The notes under the pieces: model-generated | What the model was told of the DNA's origin: nothing | Seen by the model: only the letters and a program-made list of their open reading frames with translations | The model's database searches: none | Assembly (NCBI GenBank): GCA_947495135.1 | Contig: CANLXN010000004.1 | Location: 342,952-406,951 of the forward strand | Length of the DNA: 64,000 bases | Direction: 5' to 3' | Source of the DNA: an uncultured Flavobacteriaceae bacterium | GTDB taxonomy: Bacteria > Bacteroidota > Bacteroidia > Flavobacteriales > Flavobacteriaceae | In this document: piece after piece, positions 55,122-64,000 of the stretch | Numbering within the stretch: the first letter of the stretch is position 1 | Layout: every line of letters begins with the position of its first letter | Made by a program: the position numbers and the translations under genes

Positions 55122-57155
55122 ATGAAAATTAAGAACAATATATTTTTACTTGTTTTGATGTCGATTTTCCTCATCAACCAAGGGTGCAGCGAAGATGATA
55201 AAGACTTAGGCATAACCAATTCCGTTTCTGCGCCAGCCAACCTGTCGCTACAAATACAATTGACCCAAGATAACTCTGGATTGGCAACCTTGACTCCTGG
55301 TGGAGATTCTTCTTCCCTATTTACTCTCGATTTTGGAGACGGTTCGCCTTCAGAAGAAATTATTCCTGGAAACAGTGTTACACATACCTTCGCTGAAGGA
55401 GAATATAACGCTGTTCTTACCGCTCAAAACATCAATGGAGAAACCGCAGAGTTTATTCAACCTATTACCATTTCATTTCTACCACCAGAAAATCTTGTGG
55501 TTACAATTAGTCCAGTAAGTGGTGATAACTTTTCGATCGATCTTTCTGCTGAGGCAGATCTTGCTGTAGGCTTTGAAGTTTTCTTTGGTGATGTTTCAAA
55601 CGAAGTGCCTACAGCCTTAATGTTAGGTGAAACTATTTCACACACATATCCAGATGTTGGAGACTACGAAGTTACCGTCGTAGCTTTGAGTGGTGGAAGT
55701 GAAACCATTGAAGTAACTGAAACAGTAACCATCGTTGACCCTATTCTTCTACCACTCGATTTTCAATCGGAAACCATTAACTATATTTTCTCTGATTTTG
55801 GAGGAGCAATCAATACAGTAATCGACAACCCAGATGCTTCTGGTATAAACACGAGCACCAAAGTGGTTCAATTTTTCAAAGAGTCGGGAGCTGAGGTTTT
55901 TGCCGGAACAACCATTGAATTGGGCGAACCAATTGATTTTTCAGACTTACAGGCCTTTAAAATAGATACTTGGTCACCTATCTCAGGAAGTACGGTAAAA
56001 TTAAAACTTGAAAACGCAAGTGACCCTAGTATAGCTGCCGAGATAGATGCAATGACTTCCACAACCAATAGTTGGGAAACTTTGTTTTTCGATTTCTCCG
56101 GACAAGATCTTAGTCAGGAATACTCAAAAGTAATTGTGTTTTTTGACTTCGGAAATGTGGGAGCAGACGACACTTTTTATTTCGACAATATCGAACTAAC
56201 AGAAGCAGCAGTTGGGCAAATAGCACTTCCTCTTGATTTTGAAAATTCCAGTCTTAACTATGAAATTGTCGGATTTGAAGGAGCAGAATCCGAATTGGAG
56301 TCAAATCCCGATCAATCTGGTATCAACACCAGTGCAAATGTGATTAGAACCACTAAAACAAATGGTGCTCAATTTTTTGCAGGAACACTTATTCCGCTTG
56401 ATGTGCCTATTGATTTTTCTTCTACTGAAAGCATCTCAATTAAAACTTGGTCCCCAAAAGCTGGAATTCCGGTTCGACTAAAATTAGAGGCCGATGACTC
56501 TTCGGTGTTCGTTGAACTAGATGTAAACACTACCGTTACCAACCAATGGGAAGAACTGGTATGGAACTTCGACGGTATGACCTCAGGAATCGAATTTACC
56601 AAAGTAATTGTATTCTTTGAATTTGTAGTCGACCTTCCTGGAGACGGAACCACCTACTACTTCGACGATGTGCAGTTATCTATCAATGGTGTAAAATTAC
56701 CACTCGACTTTGAAGATGCTAGTCTGTCCTATACTATTAACGGTTTTGAAGGAGCAGAATCTGAGCTGGAAACAAACCCGGATCAATCTGGAGTTAATAC
56801 AAGTGCAAATGTAATTAGAACTACTAAAACTAACGGTGCTCAATTCTTTGCGGGAACCGCGATACCCTTAGACGATCCAATTGTATTTACGAACACAGAA
56901 AGTATTCGAATGAAAACTTGGTCTCCAAAAGCAGGGATTCCAGTTCGATTAAAACTTGAAAATGCTAACGGAGAATTTGTTGAGTTAGATGTAAACACCA
57001 CCGTAACCAACCAGTGGGAAGAACTGGTTTGGGACTTTTCAGGAATGAATACCACGCCAAATTTCTCAACAGTGGTGGTATTCTTTGAATTTGTAGTTGA
57101 TCTACCTGGAGATGGAACTACGTACTACTTTGACGATATCGAATTTGCGAATTAA
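55122..57155 (+). CDS. PKD-containing modular surface lipoprotein, probable glycan-binding protein (SusE/SGBP position)
   Basis: A 677-residue lipoprotein: signal LLVLMSIFLINQGC. Two PKD/Ig-like domains span about 30-120 (TLDFGDGSPSEE; VTHTFAEGEYNAV) and 120-205 (ISHTYPDVGDYEVTV). Three copies of a ~157-residue module follow (from 55749, 56226 and 56697), each opening LPLDF, with NPDxSGINTS in the middle, TWSP, W-E-x-L-x-F-D-F and a YFD-D/N end. No catalytic motif is seen. Start chosen at 55122, since 55086 would overlap susD. Its place after SusD suggests it holds glucan at the surface. Modules 2 and 3 are nearly alike. Confidence 0.82.
   Translation: MKIKNNIFLLVLMSIFLINQGCSEDDKDLGITNSVSAPANLSLQIQLTQDNSGLATLTPGGDSSSLFTLDFGDGSPSEEIIPGNSVTHTFAEGEYNAVLTAQNINGETAEFIQPITISFLPPENLVVTISPVSGDNFSIDLSAEADLAVGFEVFFGDVSNEVPTALMLGETISHTYPDVGDYEVTVVALSGGSETIEVTETVTIVDPILLPLDFQSETINYIFSDFGGAINTVIDNPDASGINTSTKVVQFFKESGAEVFAGTTIELGEPIDFSDLQAFKIDTWSPISGSTVKLKLENASDPSIAAEIDAMTSTTNSWETLFFDFSGQDLSQEYSKVIVFFDFGNVGADDTFYFDNIELTEAAVGQIALPLDFENSSLNYEIVGFEGAESELESNPDQSGINTSANVIRTTKTNGAQFFAGTLIPLDVPIDFSSTESISIKTWSPKAGIPVRLKLEADDSSVFVELDVNTTVTNQWEELVWNFDGMTSGIEFTKVIVFFEFVVDLPGDGTTYYFDDVQLSINGVKLPLDFEDASLSYTINGFEGAESELETNPDQSGVNTSANVIRTTKTNGAQFFAGTAIPLDDPIVFTNTESIRMKTWSPKAGIPVRLKLENANGEFVELDVNTTVTNQWEELVWDFSGMNTTPNFSTVVVFFEFVVDLPGDGTTYYFDDIEFAN
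55749..57151 (+). repeat. Three in-frame ~471-bp coding repeats (module family M)
   Basis: Modules start at 55749, 56226 and 56697; spacings are 477 and 471 bp (159 and 157 codons). Modules 2 and 3 share long stretches (for example GFEGAESELE, NTSANVIRTTKTNGAQFFAG, TWSPKAGIPVRLKLE, FVVDLPGDGTTYYFDD). Module 1 is more diverged. The same family recurs in the gene at 61896. Confidence 0.9.
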
Positions 57156-57166
57156 AAGAAAATGAA

Positions 57167-58810
57167 ATGAAAAATATATATCGAATTTTAGGAATTGTTT
57201 CAGTACTGATGGTCTTTTTTGGATGTCAGGAAGACGATGCAACGTTTGGTGATGTGCTGGTCCCTTCTGGTCTTACCGCAGACGTAGTTGTGGCGAATGA
57301 TCAATCCGGAAATGTGACGGTAACTCCTTCAGCAACTGATGCCAATTTATACCATATCTATTTCATTCCAGGAAATGATCCAGTGGTGATTTCGGATGGA
57401 GAGCAGGCTAATTTTCGGTATACACAATCCGGTGAATATTCGCAGAATATTGTGGTAACCGCCTTTGGTACAGGAGGAGCTTCTAGTTCACTAGCACTAA
57501 CCATAGATTTAGACGTTCGTTTAGAGATTGACGAAGTAACTTTGAATAATATCGCAGGAGGTCCTAATGAAGGGAAACGATGGGTTTGGGATTCTACAAA
57601 TGCAGGACACTTTGGTGTAGGAGATCCAGCCGAAACCTTTCCTAATTTCTTTAGTGCTGGTGCGAATGAGTTAGATGCATGCTTGTACGATGACGTTCTT
57701 ACGTTCTCTCACGACGGTAATGGAAACTACAACTTTCAGCTAGAAACCACCAATGCAACTTTTATCAACTGGGCAGAGGTTAAACGATTCTTTCCCGACG
57801 CAACTCCTCAAGAATTTGTAGATGAATGTAGAGACCTAGGTACGCTTATAGAAACAGATACGGACTTCGTAATTATTGATGATTTCGAAACGGGAAATTC
57901 TACCCTCACAGTTACCAATAGCGTAATGTCTTATTGGTCTGGTGCAACACAATATGAAATTGTAGAGCTTACGGCGAATAAACTTACCATTAGAGGTTTA
58001 CAAGACCCTTTCGACCCGCCAGGAAATCAATTAGCCTGGTACCACACCTTCGTTCCTGAAGGCGGAACTGCACCTAGCTGTTCTAATGATACTGGAGCTA
58101 CTGGCAGTGGAAACAATGATGTATTAGTCTGGGCAGACGAGTTCGATATTGACGGGGCTCCCTGCTCTGCTGCTTGGTCCTACGATATAGGAACTGGTGA
58201 TAACGGTTGGGGGAATAATGAATCCCAATACTATACAGACAATGCTTCAAATGTAATTGTTGAAAATGGCTCATTAAAAATAACGGCAAGAGCAGAATCT
58301 TTCTCTGGGAGCGATTATACCTCATCCCGCTTACTCAGTTATCAAAAATTCGATTTCACTTACGGAAGAGTAGAGGCTAGAGCCAAACTTCCAACTGGGG
58401 GAGGTACATGGCCCGCTATCTGGTTATTGGGTTCAGACTTCACCACTAACACTTGGCCTGGATGCGGTGAAATTGACATCATGGAACACGTTGGAAACCA
58501 GCAAGACCGAATATTTTCTACGCTACATTATCCTGGAAACTCCGGAGGAAATGGAGTAACCGAATCACTTATTGTTCCAAATGTATCGGACGAGTTTCAC
58601 ATTTACAGCGTAGAATGGACACCCACCGAAATTCAATTTGCAGTGGATGGTAACGTTTATCACACCTTCTCAAATAACGCTAGCCTGCCATTCGAAAGTG
58701 ACTTTTTTCTAATCGTTAATGTCGCTATGGGTGGAAACTTTGGCGGTGCCATCGATCCAAATTTCGACGAATCCACACTAGAAATCGATTATATAAGAGT
58801 GTATCAATAA
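57167..58810 (+). CDS. GH16 family endo-beta-glucanase (laminarinase-like), multidomain lipoprotein
   Basis: A 547-residue probable lipoprotein (LMVFFGC). Residues about 30-115 are Ig/PKD-like. About 120-300 is a domain with GGPNEGKRWVWDSTNAGHFG, a Cys pair, LTIRGLQDPFDPPG and LAWYHTF, which I do not recognise as a classed binding module. About 310-547 is the GH16 catalytic domain: VWADEFD, WGNNESQYYT, WPAIWLLGSD, then EIDIME with nucleophile Glu-435, Asp-437 and acid/base Glu-440, and VNVAMGGNFGG. The ExDxxE form fits laminarinases. It should cut beta-1,3-glucan at the surface. Confidence 0.92.
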   Translation: MKNIYRILGIVSVLMVFFGCQEDDATFGDVLVPSGLTADVVVANDQSGNVTVTPSATDANLYHIYFIPGNDPVVISDGEQANFRYTQSGEYSQNIVVTAFGTGGASSSLALTIDLDVRLEIDEVTLNNIAGGPNEGKRWVWDSTNAGHFGVGDPAETFPNFFSAGANELDACLYDDVLTFSHDGNGNYNFQLETTNATFINWAEVKRFFPDATPQEFVDECRDLGTLIETDTDFVIIDDFETGNSTLTVTNSVMSYWSGATQYEIVELTANKLTIRGLQDPFDPPGNQLAWYHTFVPEGGTAPSCSNDTGATGSGNNDVLVWADEFDIDGAPCSAAWSYDIGTGDNGWGNNESQYYTDNASNVIVENGSLKITARAESFSGSDYTSSRLLSYQKFDFTYGRVEARAKLPTGGGTWPAIWLLGSDFTTNTWPGCGEIDIMEHVGNQQDRIFSTLHYPGNSGGNGVTESLIVPNVSDEFHIYSVEWTPTEIQFAVDGNVYHTFSNNASLPFESDFFLIVNVAMGGNFGGAIDPNFDESTLEIDYIRVYQ

Positions 58811-58826
58811 TATTAAAAGATAAGAA

Positions 58827-61121
58827 ATGCGTTCCACAATCCTCTTTTTAGCAACAGCAACTTTCATTTCTATTTTAGCGATGACAGGAATTACCACTAC
58901 ACCTGCTGCAACCGTATCTGCAGATAAACCTTTAACAATCGATCAAAAGGTGGATTCTCTGTTGTCTATTATGACTTTAGAAGAAAAAATTGGCCAGATG
59001 AATCAATATAACGGATTCTGGAATGTAACCGGTCCAGCGCCAAAAGGAGGAGATGCTGAAAGAAAGTACGAGCACCTCAGAAAAGGGTATGTAGGCTCCA
59101 TGCTTAATGTTAGAGGTGTAAAGGAAGTAAGAGCAGTTCAAAAAATTGCGGTAGAAGAAACTAGACTAGGAATTCCGCTAATTATTGGGTTTGACGTCAT
59201 CCACGGTTATAAAACTATTAGTCCTATTCCTTTAGCCGAATCGGCGAGCTGGGATTTGGAGGCGATTAAACGCTCTTCTGAAGTAGCTGCATTAGAAGCA
59301 GCTGCATCTGGAATAAATTGGACGTTCGCTCCTATGATTGATATTTCTAGAGATGCAAGATGGGGACGTGTAATGGAAGGAGCTGGTGAAGATCCATACC
59401 TTGGAAGTAAAATCGCAGTAGCAAGGGTTCAAGGGTTTCAAGGAAGCGATCTTTCTTCCCCAACAACCATAGCAGCCTGTGCAAAACATTTCGCTGGATA
59501 CGGTTTTTCAGAATCGGGTAGAGATTATAATACCGTAGATATTGGAACATCTACGCTTCACAATATTGTTTTTCCTCCATTTATTGCAGCCAATGAAGCT
59601 GGAGTAAAAACTTTTATGAACTCCTTTAACGAATTGAATGGGGTTCCTGCAACCGCTAACACATATCTACAACGCCAAATCTTAAAGAAAAAGTGGGGGT
59701 TTGACGGATTTGTTGTGTCAGATTGGGGCTCTATCGTAGAAATGATTGCACATGGGCACGCAAAAGATGGCAACCACGCGGCAGAATTAGCAGTAAATGG
59801 TGGATCAGACATGGATATGGAATCTTCCCTTTATGTTGCTGAACTAGCCAAACTTGTTAAAAACAACAAAGTAAAAGAAGCATTAATTGACGACGCAGCT
59901 CGTAGGATTTTAAAGGTAAAATTTGAATTAGGTCTTTTCGACGATCCATATAGATACTGTGACGAAGCAAGAGAGAAAGAAGTAATCAATTCAAAAGAAA
60001 ATCATGAAGCAGTTCTTGATATGGCTAGAAAATCGATTGTGCTTCTAAAAAATGAAGGAAATATGCTGCCATTGAAAAAAGACGGACAAAAAATAGCGCT
60101 TATTGGATCGCTTGCAGCAGATAAAAATAGCCCACTGGGAAGCTGGAGAATTGCAGCCGACGATAACACCGCTATTTCGGTCTTAGAAGGAATGAAAAAA
60201 TACAAAGGCAATACCCTTAGCTATGCAAAAGGAGCAGATGTAGCTATTGGGGAAACAAGTTTTATTTCAGAAGTAAAAATAAATACTACCGACAAAAGCG
60301 GATTCCCTGAAGCCATTGAAACAGCAAAAAAAGCGGATAAAGTAGTAATGGTTCTAGGAGAAATTGGATTTCAAAGTGGAGAAGGAAGAAGCCGAGCACA
60401 TCTAGACCTTCCTGGGGTACAGCAAGAATTATTAGAAGAGATATACAACGTAAATAAGAATATTATTCTAGTGCTTAATAACGGTCGCCCACTATCCCTT
60501 AATTGGGCCGATGAAAACATTCCTGCTATCGTAGAAGCTTGGCAATTGGGAAGTCAGAGTGGAAATGCCATTGCAGAAGTACTTTATGGAGATTACAATC
60601 CAAGTGGGAAATTACCAATGTCCGTTCCAAGATCTGTAGGACAGGTTCCTATTTATTATAACTATAAGAATACCGGAAGACCAACGGAACCAGCGCCAGA
60701 TCTTGTTTTCTGGTCTCACTATGGTGATGAAAAGAACAGCCCGCTTTATTCATTTGGATATGGATTGAGCTATACCTCCTTTGCGTACTCCGACTTGAAA
60801 ATTCAAAATAATTATAGCGCTAACAAGAAAGTGATCGTTTCAGTAGAACTGAAAAACACTGGAAAAGTAAAAGGGAAAGAAGTTGCTCAACTCTACATAC
60901 GGGATATGTATGCAAGTGTTACTCGACCAGTAAGGGAACTCAAAGGTTTTGAAATGGTTGAACTAAACCCTGGAGAATCCAGAACAATTGAATTTACTCT
61001 TACCGCAAAAGAACTCGGATTCTTCGATAATAGCGGAGAATGGATTATTGAGCCAGGTGCTTTTGAAATATACGTCGGAGGAAGTTCTGACGCAAAACTG
61101 AAAAAAGAATTTGATTTATAG
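58827..61121 (+). CDS. bglX: GH3 family beta-glucosidase
   Basis: A 764-residue exported exo-hydrolase that trims oligosaccharides to glucose. Signal peptide about 1-24. GH3 N-domain from about 38 (DSLLSIMTLEEKIGQMNQYN); nucleophile Asp-299 in FVVSDWGSIVEM; KHFAGYGFSESGRDYNT in the active-site loop; C-terminal domain with MVLGEIGFQSGEGRSRAHLD, carrying the likely acid/base Glu; Fn3-like end from about 660. Full BglX length. No lipobox, so probably free in the periplasm. It begins 16 nt after the GH16 gene and ends next to the second GH16. Confidence 0.93.
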   Translation: MRSTILFLATATFISILAMTGITTTPAATVSADKPLTIDQKVDSLLSIMTLEEKIGQMNQYNGFWNVTGPAPKGGDAERKYEHLRKGYVGSMLNVRGVKEVRAVQKIAVEETRLGIPLIIGFDVIHGYKTISPIPLAESASWDLEAIKRSSEVAALEAAASGINWTFAPMIDISRDARWGRVMEGAGEDPYLGSKIAVARVQGFQGSDLSSPTTIAACAKHFAGYGFSESGRDYNTVDIGTSTLHNIVFPPFIAANEAGVKTFMNSFNELNGVPATANTYLQRQILKKKWGFDGFVVSDWGSIVEMIAHGHAKDGNHAAELAVNGGSDMDMESSLYVAELAKLVKNNKVKEALIDDAARRILKVKFELGLFDDPYRYCDEAREKEVINSKENHEAVLDMARKSIVLLKNEGNMLPLKKDGQKIALIGSLAADKNSPLGSWRIAADDNTAISVLEGMKKYKGNTLSYAKGADVAIGETSFISEVKINTTDKSGFPEAIETAKKADKVVMVLGEIGFQSGEGRSRAHLDLPGVQQELLEEIYNVNKNIILVLNNGRPLSLNWADENIPAIVEAWQLGSQSGNAIAEVLYGDYNPSGKLPMSVPRSVGQVPIYYNYKNTGRPTEPAPDLVFWSHYGDEKNSPLYSFGYGLSYTSFAYSDLKIQNNYSANKKVIVSVELKNTGKVKGKEVAQLYIRDMYASVTRPVRELKGFEMVELNPGESRTIEFTLTAKELGFFDNSGEWIIEPGAFEIYVGGSSDAKLKKEFDL

Positions 61122-61880
61122 ATGAAAAAACTACTGGGTCTTATTATTGTAATTCTATTGGTTTCCTGTAAACAAGAGCCAAAACTTATCTATGAAGATA
61201 ATTTTGACGGTTCCTCTTTAGATGAAACAGCTTGGAATTATAAAATAGGGAACGGTTGTCCAAACCTCTGCGGGTGGGGAAATAATGAGCGCCAATTCTA
61301 CACAAAAGAAAACCTCAAACTTGAAAACGGGCACCTTGTCATAACTGCTACTCATAAAGACTCGCTTTATGAATCCAGTAGAATTACCACCAAAGGGAAA
61401 GTTGAATTTCAGTATGGAACTGTGGAAGTAAGAGCTCAACTCCCAAAAGGACATGGCCTATGGCCCGCAATTTGGATGCTAGGAAATGATATTGAAACAA
61501 ATCCATGGCCTGCATGTGGAGAAATTGACATCATGGAATATGTGGGCAGAGAACCGCATACCGTTTTTAACTCTCTTCATACGGCAGCTAGTTTCGGAAA
61601 CACTGTTAATACTAAGAAAACACGAATTGAAAACATCGAAGAAGGATTTCATGTCTACAAAATGAATTGGAGTGAAGAAAGTATCGACTTTTTCGTAGAC
61701 GACATTGCTATGTATTCATTTTCTCCTAAAGTGAAAAACGATCAAACATGGCCTTTTAATAAGCCATATTACATGCTTATAAATATGGCGATTGGGGGAA
61801 ACTTTGGCGGTCCAGATGTGGATGATTCCATTTTTCCTCAAGAATTCAAAATCGATTACATAAGAATCTATGAACCCTAA
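61122..61880 (+). CDS. GH16 family laminarinase, single-domain lipoprotein
   Basis: A 252-residue lipoprotein (IILLVSC) that is almost entirely a GH16 domain. EDNFDGSSLDETAWNYK opens the fold; WGNNERQFYT and GLWPAIWMLGND follow; the active site is EIDIME with Glu-134, Asp-136 and Glu-139; it ends MAIGGNFGGPDVDD and IDYIRIYEP. It starts on the base after the GH3 stop. Compared with the GH16 at 57167 it has no extra domains, so it may work on released chains or in the periplasm while the larger one works on polymer. Confidence 0.92.
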   Translation: MKKLLGLIIVILLVSCKQEPKLIYEDNFDGSSLDETAWNYKIGNGCPNLCGWGNNERQFYTKENLKLENGHLVITATHKDSLYESSRITTKGKVEFQYGTVEVRAQLPKGHGLWPAIWMLGNDIETNPWPACGEIDIMEYVGREPHTVFNSLHTAASFGNTVNTKKTRIENIEEGFHVYKMNWSEESIDFFVDDIAMYSFSPKVKNDQTWPFNKPYYMLINMAIGGNFGGPDVDDSIFPQEFKIDYIRIYEP

Positions 61881-61895
61881 GAAAAAACCAGCAGT

Positions 61896-64000
61896 ATGAA
61901 AGCAGCAATTTACATTTTTACATTTTTGATAACCTCTCTAGGGTTCGCTCAAAATAACCCGATAAACTTCGAAACCGGTGGTTTTGGAGACACTTGGACA
62001 TGGACCGTTTTTGAAAATGACACGGACCCTCCATTAGATATCATAGCCAATCCAGATCCTACTGGAGCCAATACTTCAGCAACAGTAGCAAGGTTTACAG
62101 CATTACAAAGTGGACAGCCATTTGCTGGTTGCGAAACCATGCATGGAGCAGATATTGGAACTTTTACCCTGGACAGTTCCAATGCCATTGTTAAGATTAT
62201 GGTATGGAAACCTACTATAAGTAATGTGGGTATAAAATTTGCAACCGCCTCAGGAGCTTCTACGGGCGAGTTTTTAGTCCCCAACACAGTTGTAAATCAA
62301 TGGGAAGAGCTAACATTCGACTTTACAGCTAAGATTGGTGAAGTAGAATCTACAGATATTGATCAATTAATTATATTTCCCGATTTTGATGCAAGAACTC
62401 AAGACAACATTATCTATTTCGATAATATCACCTTTGGGGAGGTTCCTCCTCCAGCGGTAGTACTTCCTATTACTTTTGAAACGGATATACCTGTTTTTGG
62501 AGACTTTAATGGTTCTGCAACTACCGTAATAGCAAATCCAGACCCTACAGGAGTAAATACTTCAGCTAACGTAGCCGAAAACACCATTGCTCCTAACGCT
62601 GCCTTTGCGGGAACTAATTTCGCAGTTCCTGTCGATATCACAGATGATAAAATGTTTACTATGAACGTTTGGTCTGCAACGCCAAATCTACCAGTACTTC
62701 TAAAATTAGAAAACTCTATTACAGGGGTTGATGTAGAAAGACAAGCCAATCTCACTACAACCAATGCGTGGGAAGAAGTGTCGTTCGACTTTAGTTCGGA
62801 AGGCGCGCTCACCTTCGATTCAGTTACCGTGTTTATGAATTTTAACATGGTAGATACCAATGCACAAATACATTATTGGGATAACCTAGAACAGGTAGAG
62901 ACTATTACTACCGTAGAACTTCCAATCACTTTTGAAACCGACGTACCTGTTTTTGGAGACTTTAATGGTTCTGCAACTACGGTAATTGCAAATCCAGACC
63001 CTTCAGGAGTAAACACATCAGCTAACGTAGCCGAAAACACCATCGCCCCTAACGCTGCCTTTGCGGGAACTAATTTTCCAGTTGCTGTAGATATCACAAA
63101 CGATAAAATGTTTACAATGAACGTTTGGTCGGCAACGCCAAATCTACCAGTACTTCTAAAATTAGAAAACTCTATTACAGGGGTTGATGTAGAGAGACAA
63201 GCCAACCTCACTACAACCAATGCGTGGGAAGAAGTGTCGTTCGACTTTAGTTCGGAAGGCGCACTCACCTTCGATTCGGTTACCGTGTTCATGAATTTCA
63301 ACATGGTAGATACCAATGCACAAATACATTATTGGGATAACCTAGAACAGGTATTGGCTGGTTCGCCCCCATTTGTACCGATCGACTTTGAAGTTGGAGG
63401 AAACGGAGCAGATTGGAATTGGGTTGTGTTCGAAAACGATACCAATCCTCCTCTCGAAATTATTGCAAATCCAGACCCTACAGGTCCTAACACCTCCGCA
63501 ACTGTTGCGCAGTTCACTGCTTTGCAAACTGGACAGCCTTTTGCTGGTGTGGAGAGTACGCATGGTACCGATATCGGAACTTTTACGTTAGACGAAACAA
63601 ATTCTACTGTAAAAATAATGGTCTGGAAGCCAGTTATAAGTGACGTAGGAGTGAAATTTGCCACAGCTTCAGGAGCTTCCACGGGTGAAATTAAAGTGGC
63701 CAACACCCTTGTTAATCAGTGGGAAGAACTAACATTCGATTTCTCTGGTGTAATTGGAGCTCCAGAATCCACGGATATTGATCAAATTATTATTTTCCCC
63801 GATTTTGACGCAAGAACTCAAGATAACATCATCTATTTTGATAATATCACGTTCGAAGCGCAAATTTTTAGCGCGGTTGAACTTCCAGTGACTTTTGAAG
63901 ATACCACTGCCAATTATGTTATTACAGGTTTTGAAGGAGCAGATTCTGCCGTAGAAGCAAATCCAGATACTTCTGGAATCAACACTAGTGCAACCGTTGT
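61896..64000 (+). CDS. Long modular secreted protein of the PUL (3' end outside window)
   Basis: At least 701 residues, still open at the window end. Signal peptide MKAAIYIFTFLITSLGFAQ. Modules in order: A (about 22-180; ETGGFGDTWTWTVFENDTD), B1 and B2 (152 residues each, nearly identical), A' (from 63378; EVGGNGADWNWVVFENDTN), and the start of a further module like those in the 55122 protein (GFEGADSAVE). All share NPDPTGxNTSA near the start and W-E-E-x-x-F-D-F plus an IxYFDN or IHYWDN end. No catalytic motif is seen so far. A catalytic domain or a T9SS signal could lie past the window. It starts 15 nt after the GH16 stop. Confidence 0.8.
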   Translation, partial: MKAAIYIFTFLITSLGFAQNNPINFETGGFGDTWTWTVFENDTDPPLDIIANPDPTGANTSATVARFTALQSGQPFAGCETMHGADIGTFTLDSSNAIVKIMVWKPTISNVGIKFATASGASTGEFLVPNTVVNQWEELTFDFTAKIGEVESTDIDQLIIFPDFDARTQDNIIYFDNITFGEVPPPAVVLPITFETDIPVFGDFNGSATTVIANPDPTGVNTSANVAENTIAPNAAFAGTNFAVPVDITDDKMFTMNVWSATPNLPVLLKLENSITGVDVERQANLTTTNAWEEVSFDFSSEGALTFDSVTVFMNFNMVDTNAQIHYWDNLEQVETITTVELPITFETDVPVFGDFNGSATTVIANPDPSGVNTSANVAENTIAPNAAFAGTNFPVAVDITNDKMFTMNVWSATPNLPVLLKLENSITGVDVERQANLTTTNAWEEVSFDFSSEGALTFDSVTVFMNFNMVDTNAQIHYWDNLEQVLAGSPPFVPIDFEVGGNGADWNWVVFENDTNPPLEIIANPDPTGPNTSATVAQFTALQTGQPFAGVESTHGTDIGTFTLDETNSTVKIMVWKPVISDVGVKFATASGASTGEIKVANTLVNQWEELTFDFSGVIGAPESTDIDQIIIFPDFDARTQDNIIYFDNITFEAQIFSAVELPVTFEDTTANYVITGFEGADSAVEANPDTSGINTSATV
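62461..63372 (+). repeat. Two 456-bp in-frame direct repeats (modules B1, B2)
   Basis: 62461-62916 and 62917-63372 match with only scattered substitutions; a 456-bp period is exactly 152 codons. The outer modules A and A' (61959 and 63378) are also related, 1419 bp (473 codons) apart. Confidence 0.9.

Noticed and set aside
62414..63706. Antisense ORFs of 125-148 residues in the modular PUL protein
   Set aside because: They are open only because the sense strand is repeated; two are nearly the same and have no signals.

Overview
The window looks like a chromosomal segment of a marine-type member of the Flavobacteriaceae (Bacteroidota). The evidence is the low G+C content, Bacteroidota promoters (TTTG, about 19 nt, then TAnnTTTG; clearest before ompA, mscL and a cytochrome gene), type IX secretion sorting domains (type A and type B/CHU_C), SusC/SusD proteins, an addA-kbl-ompA-addB order, and many short lipoprotein signals. 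No transposase, phage gene, rRNA or CRISPR array is visible. One tRNA-Ala(GGC) gene lies at 17355-17428.

Layout. 1-2.5 kb: end of a PfkB sugar/nucleoside kinase gene and a long PurF-type amidophosphoribosyltransferase. 2.6-3.5 kb: two related, structured, non-coding repeat elements in direct orientation flank an unrecognised 77-residue ORF; the first contains a perfect 130-bp tandem duplication. 3.8-6.7 kb: AraC regulator, S41 peptidase, Mn-type superoxide dismutase. 6.8-16.3 kb: AddA helicase-nuclease, kbl, OmpA/TSP3 porin-like protein, AddB nuclease, alpha/beta hydrolase. 16.4-17.4 kb: a tiny ORF, a collapsed HTH/TPR pseudogene, and tRNA-Ala. 17.7-22.8 kb: Bor-like lipoprotein, FAD-linked oxidase, universal stress protein, GNAT, type-B T9SS cargo. 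23-29.6 kb: MATE exporter, tiny membrane protein, QueD/PTPS, LpxH, lipoprotein alpha/beta hydrolase, two conserved proteins of unknown function, RecJ. 30-38.5 kb: delta-60 repeat T9SS cargo, AhpD-like protein, uracil-DNA glycosylase family protein, RsmI, DoxX-like protein, a conserved protein, Tdk, Alr, MscL, Asd. 38.5-44.2 kb: two paralogous DoxX-like proteins bracket two paralogous di-haem lipoproteins and an FG-GAP/UnbV T9SS protein. 44.2-46.4 kb: prolyl oligopeptidase.

The last 17 kb (46.6-64 kb) is a polysaccharide utilisation locus (PUL) that probably targets laminarin or another beta-1,3-glucan. It contains an orphan ABC ATPase, a Y_Y_Y/HTH regulator without a kinase domain, and then one tightly packed operon: SusC, SusD, a PKD-containing surface protein with three binding-like modules, a multidomain GH16, a GH3 beta-glucosidase, a second GH16, and a long repeat protein that runs off the window. 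The expected flow is cutting of the glucan at the surface by GH16 enzymes, capture by SusD and the modular protein, import through SusC, and trimming to glucose by GH3. A ~155-residue module family recurs in two proteins of this operon and is the best candidate here for an undescribed glycan-binding module.
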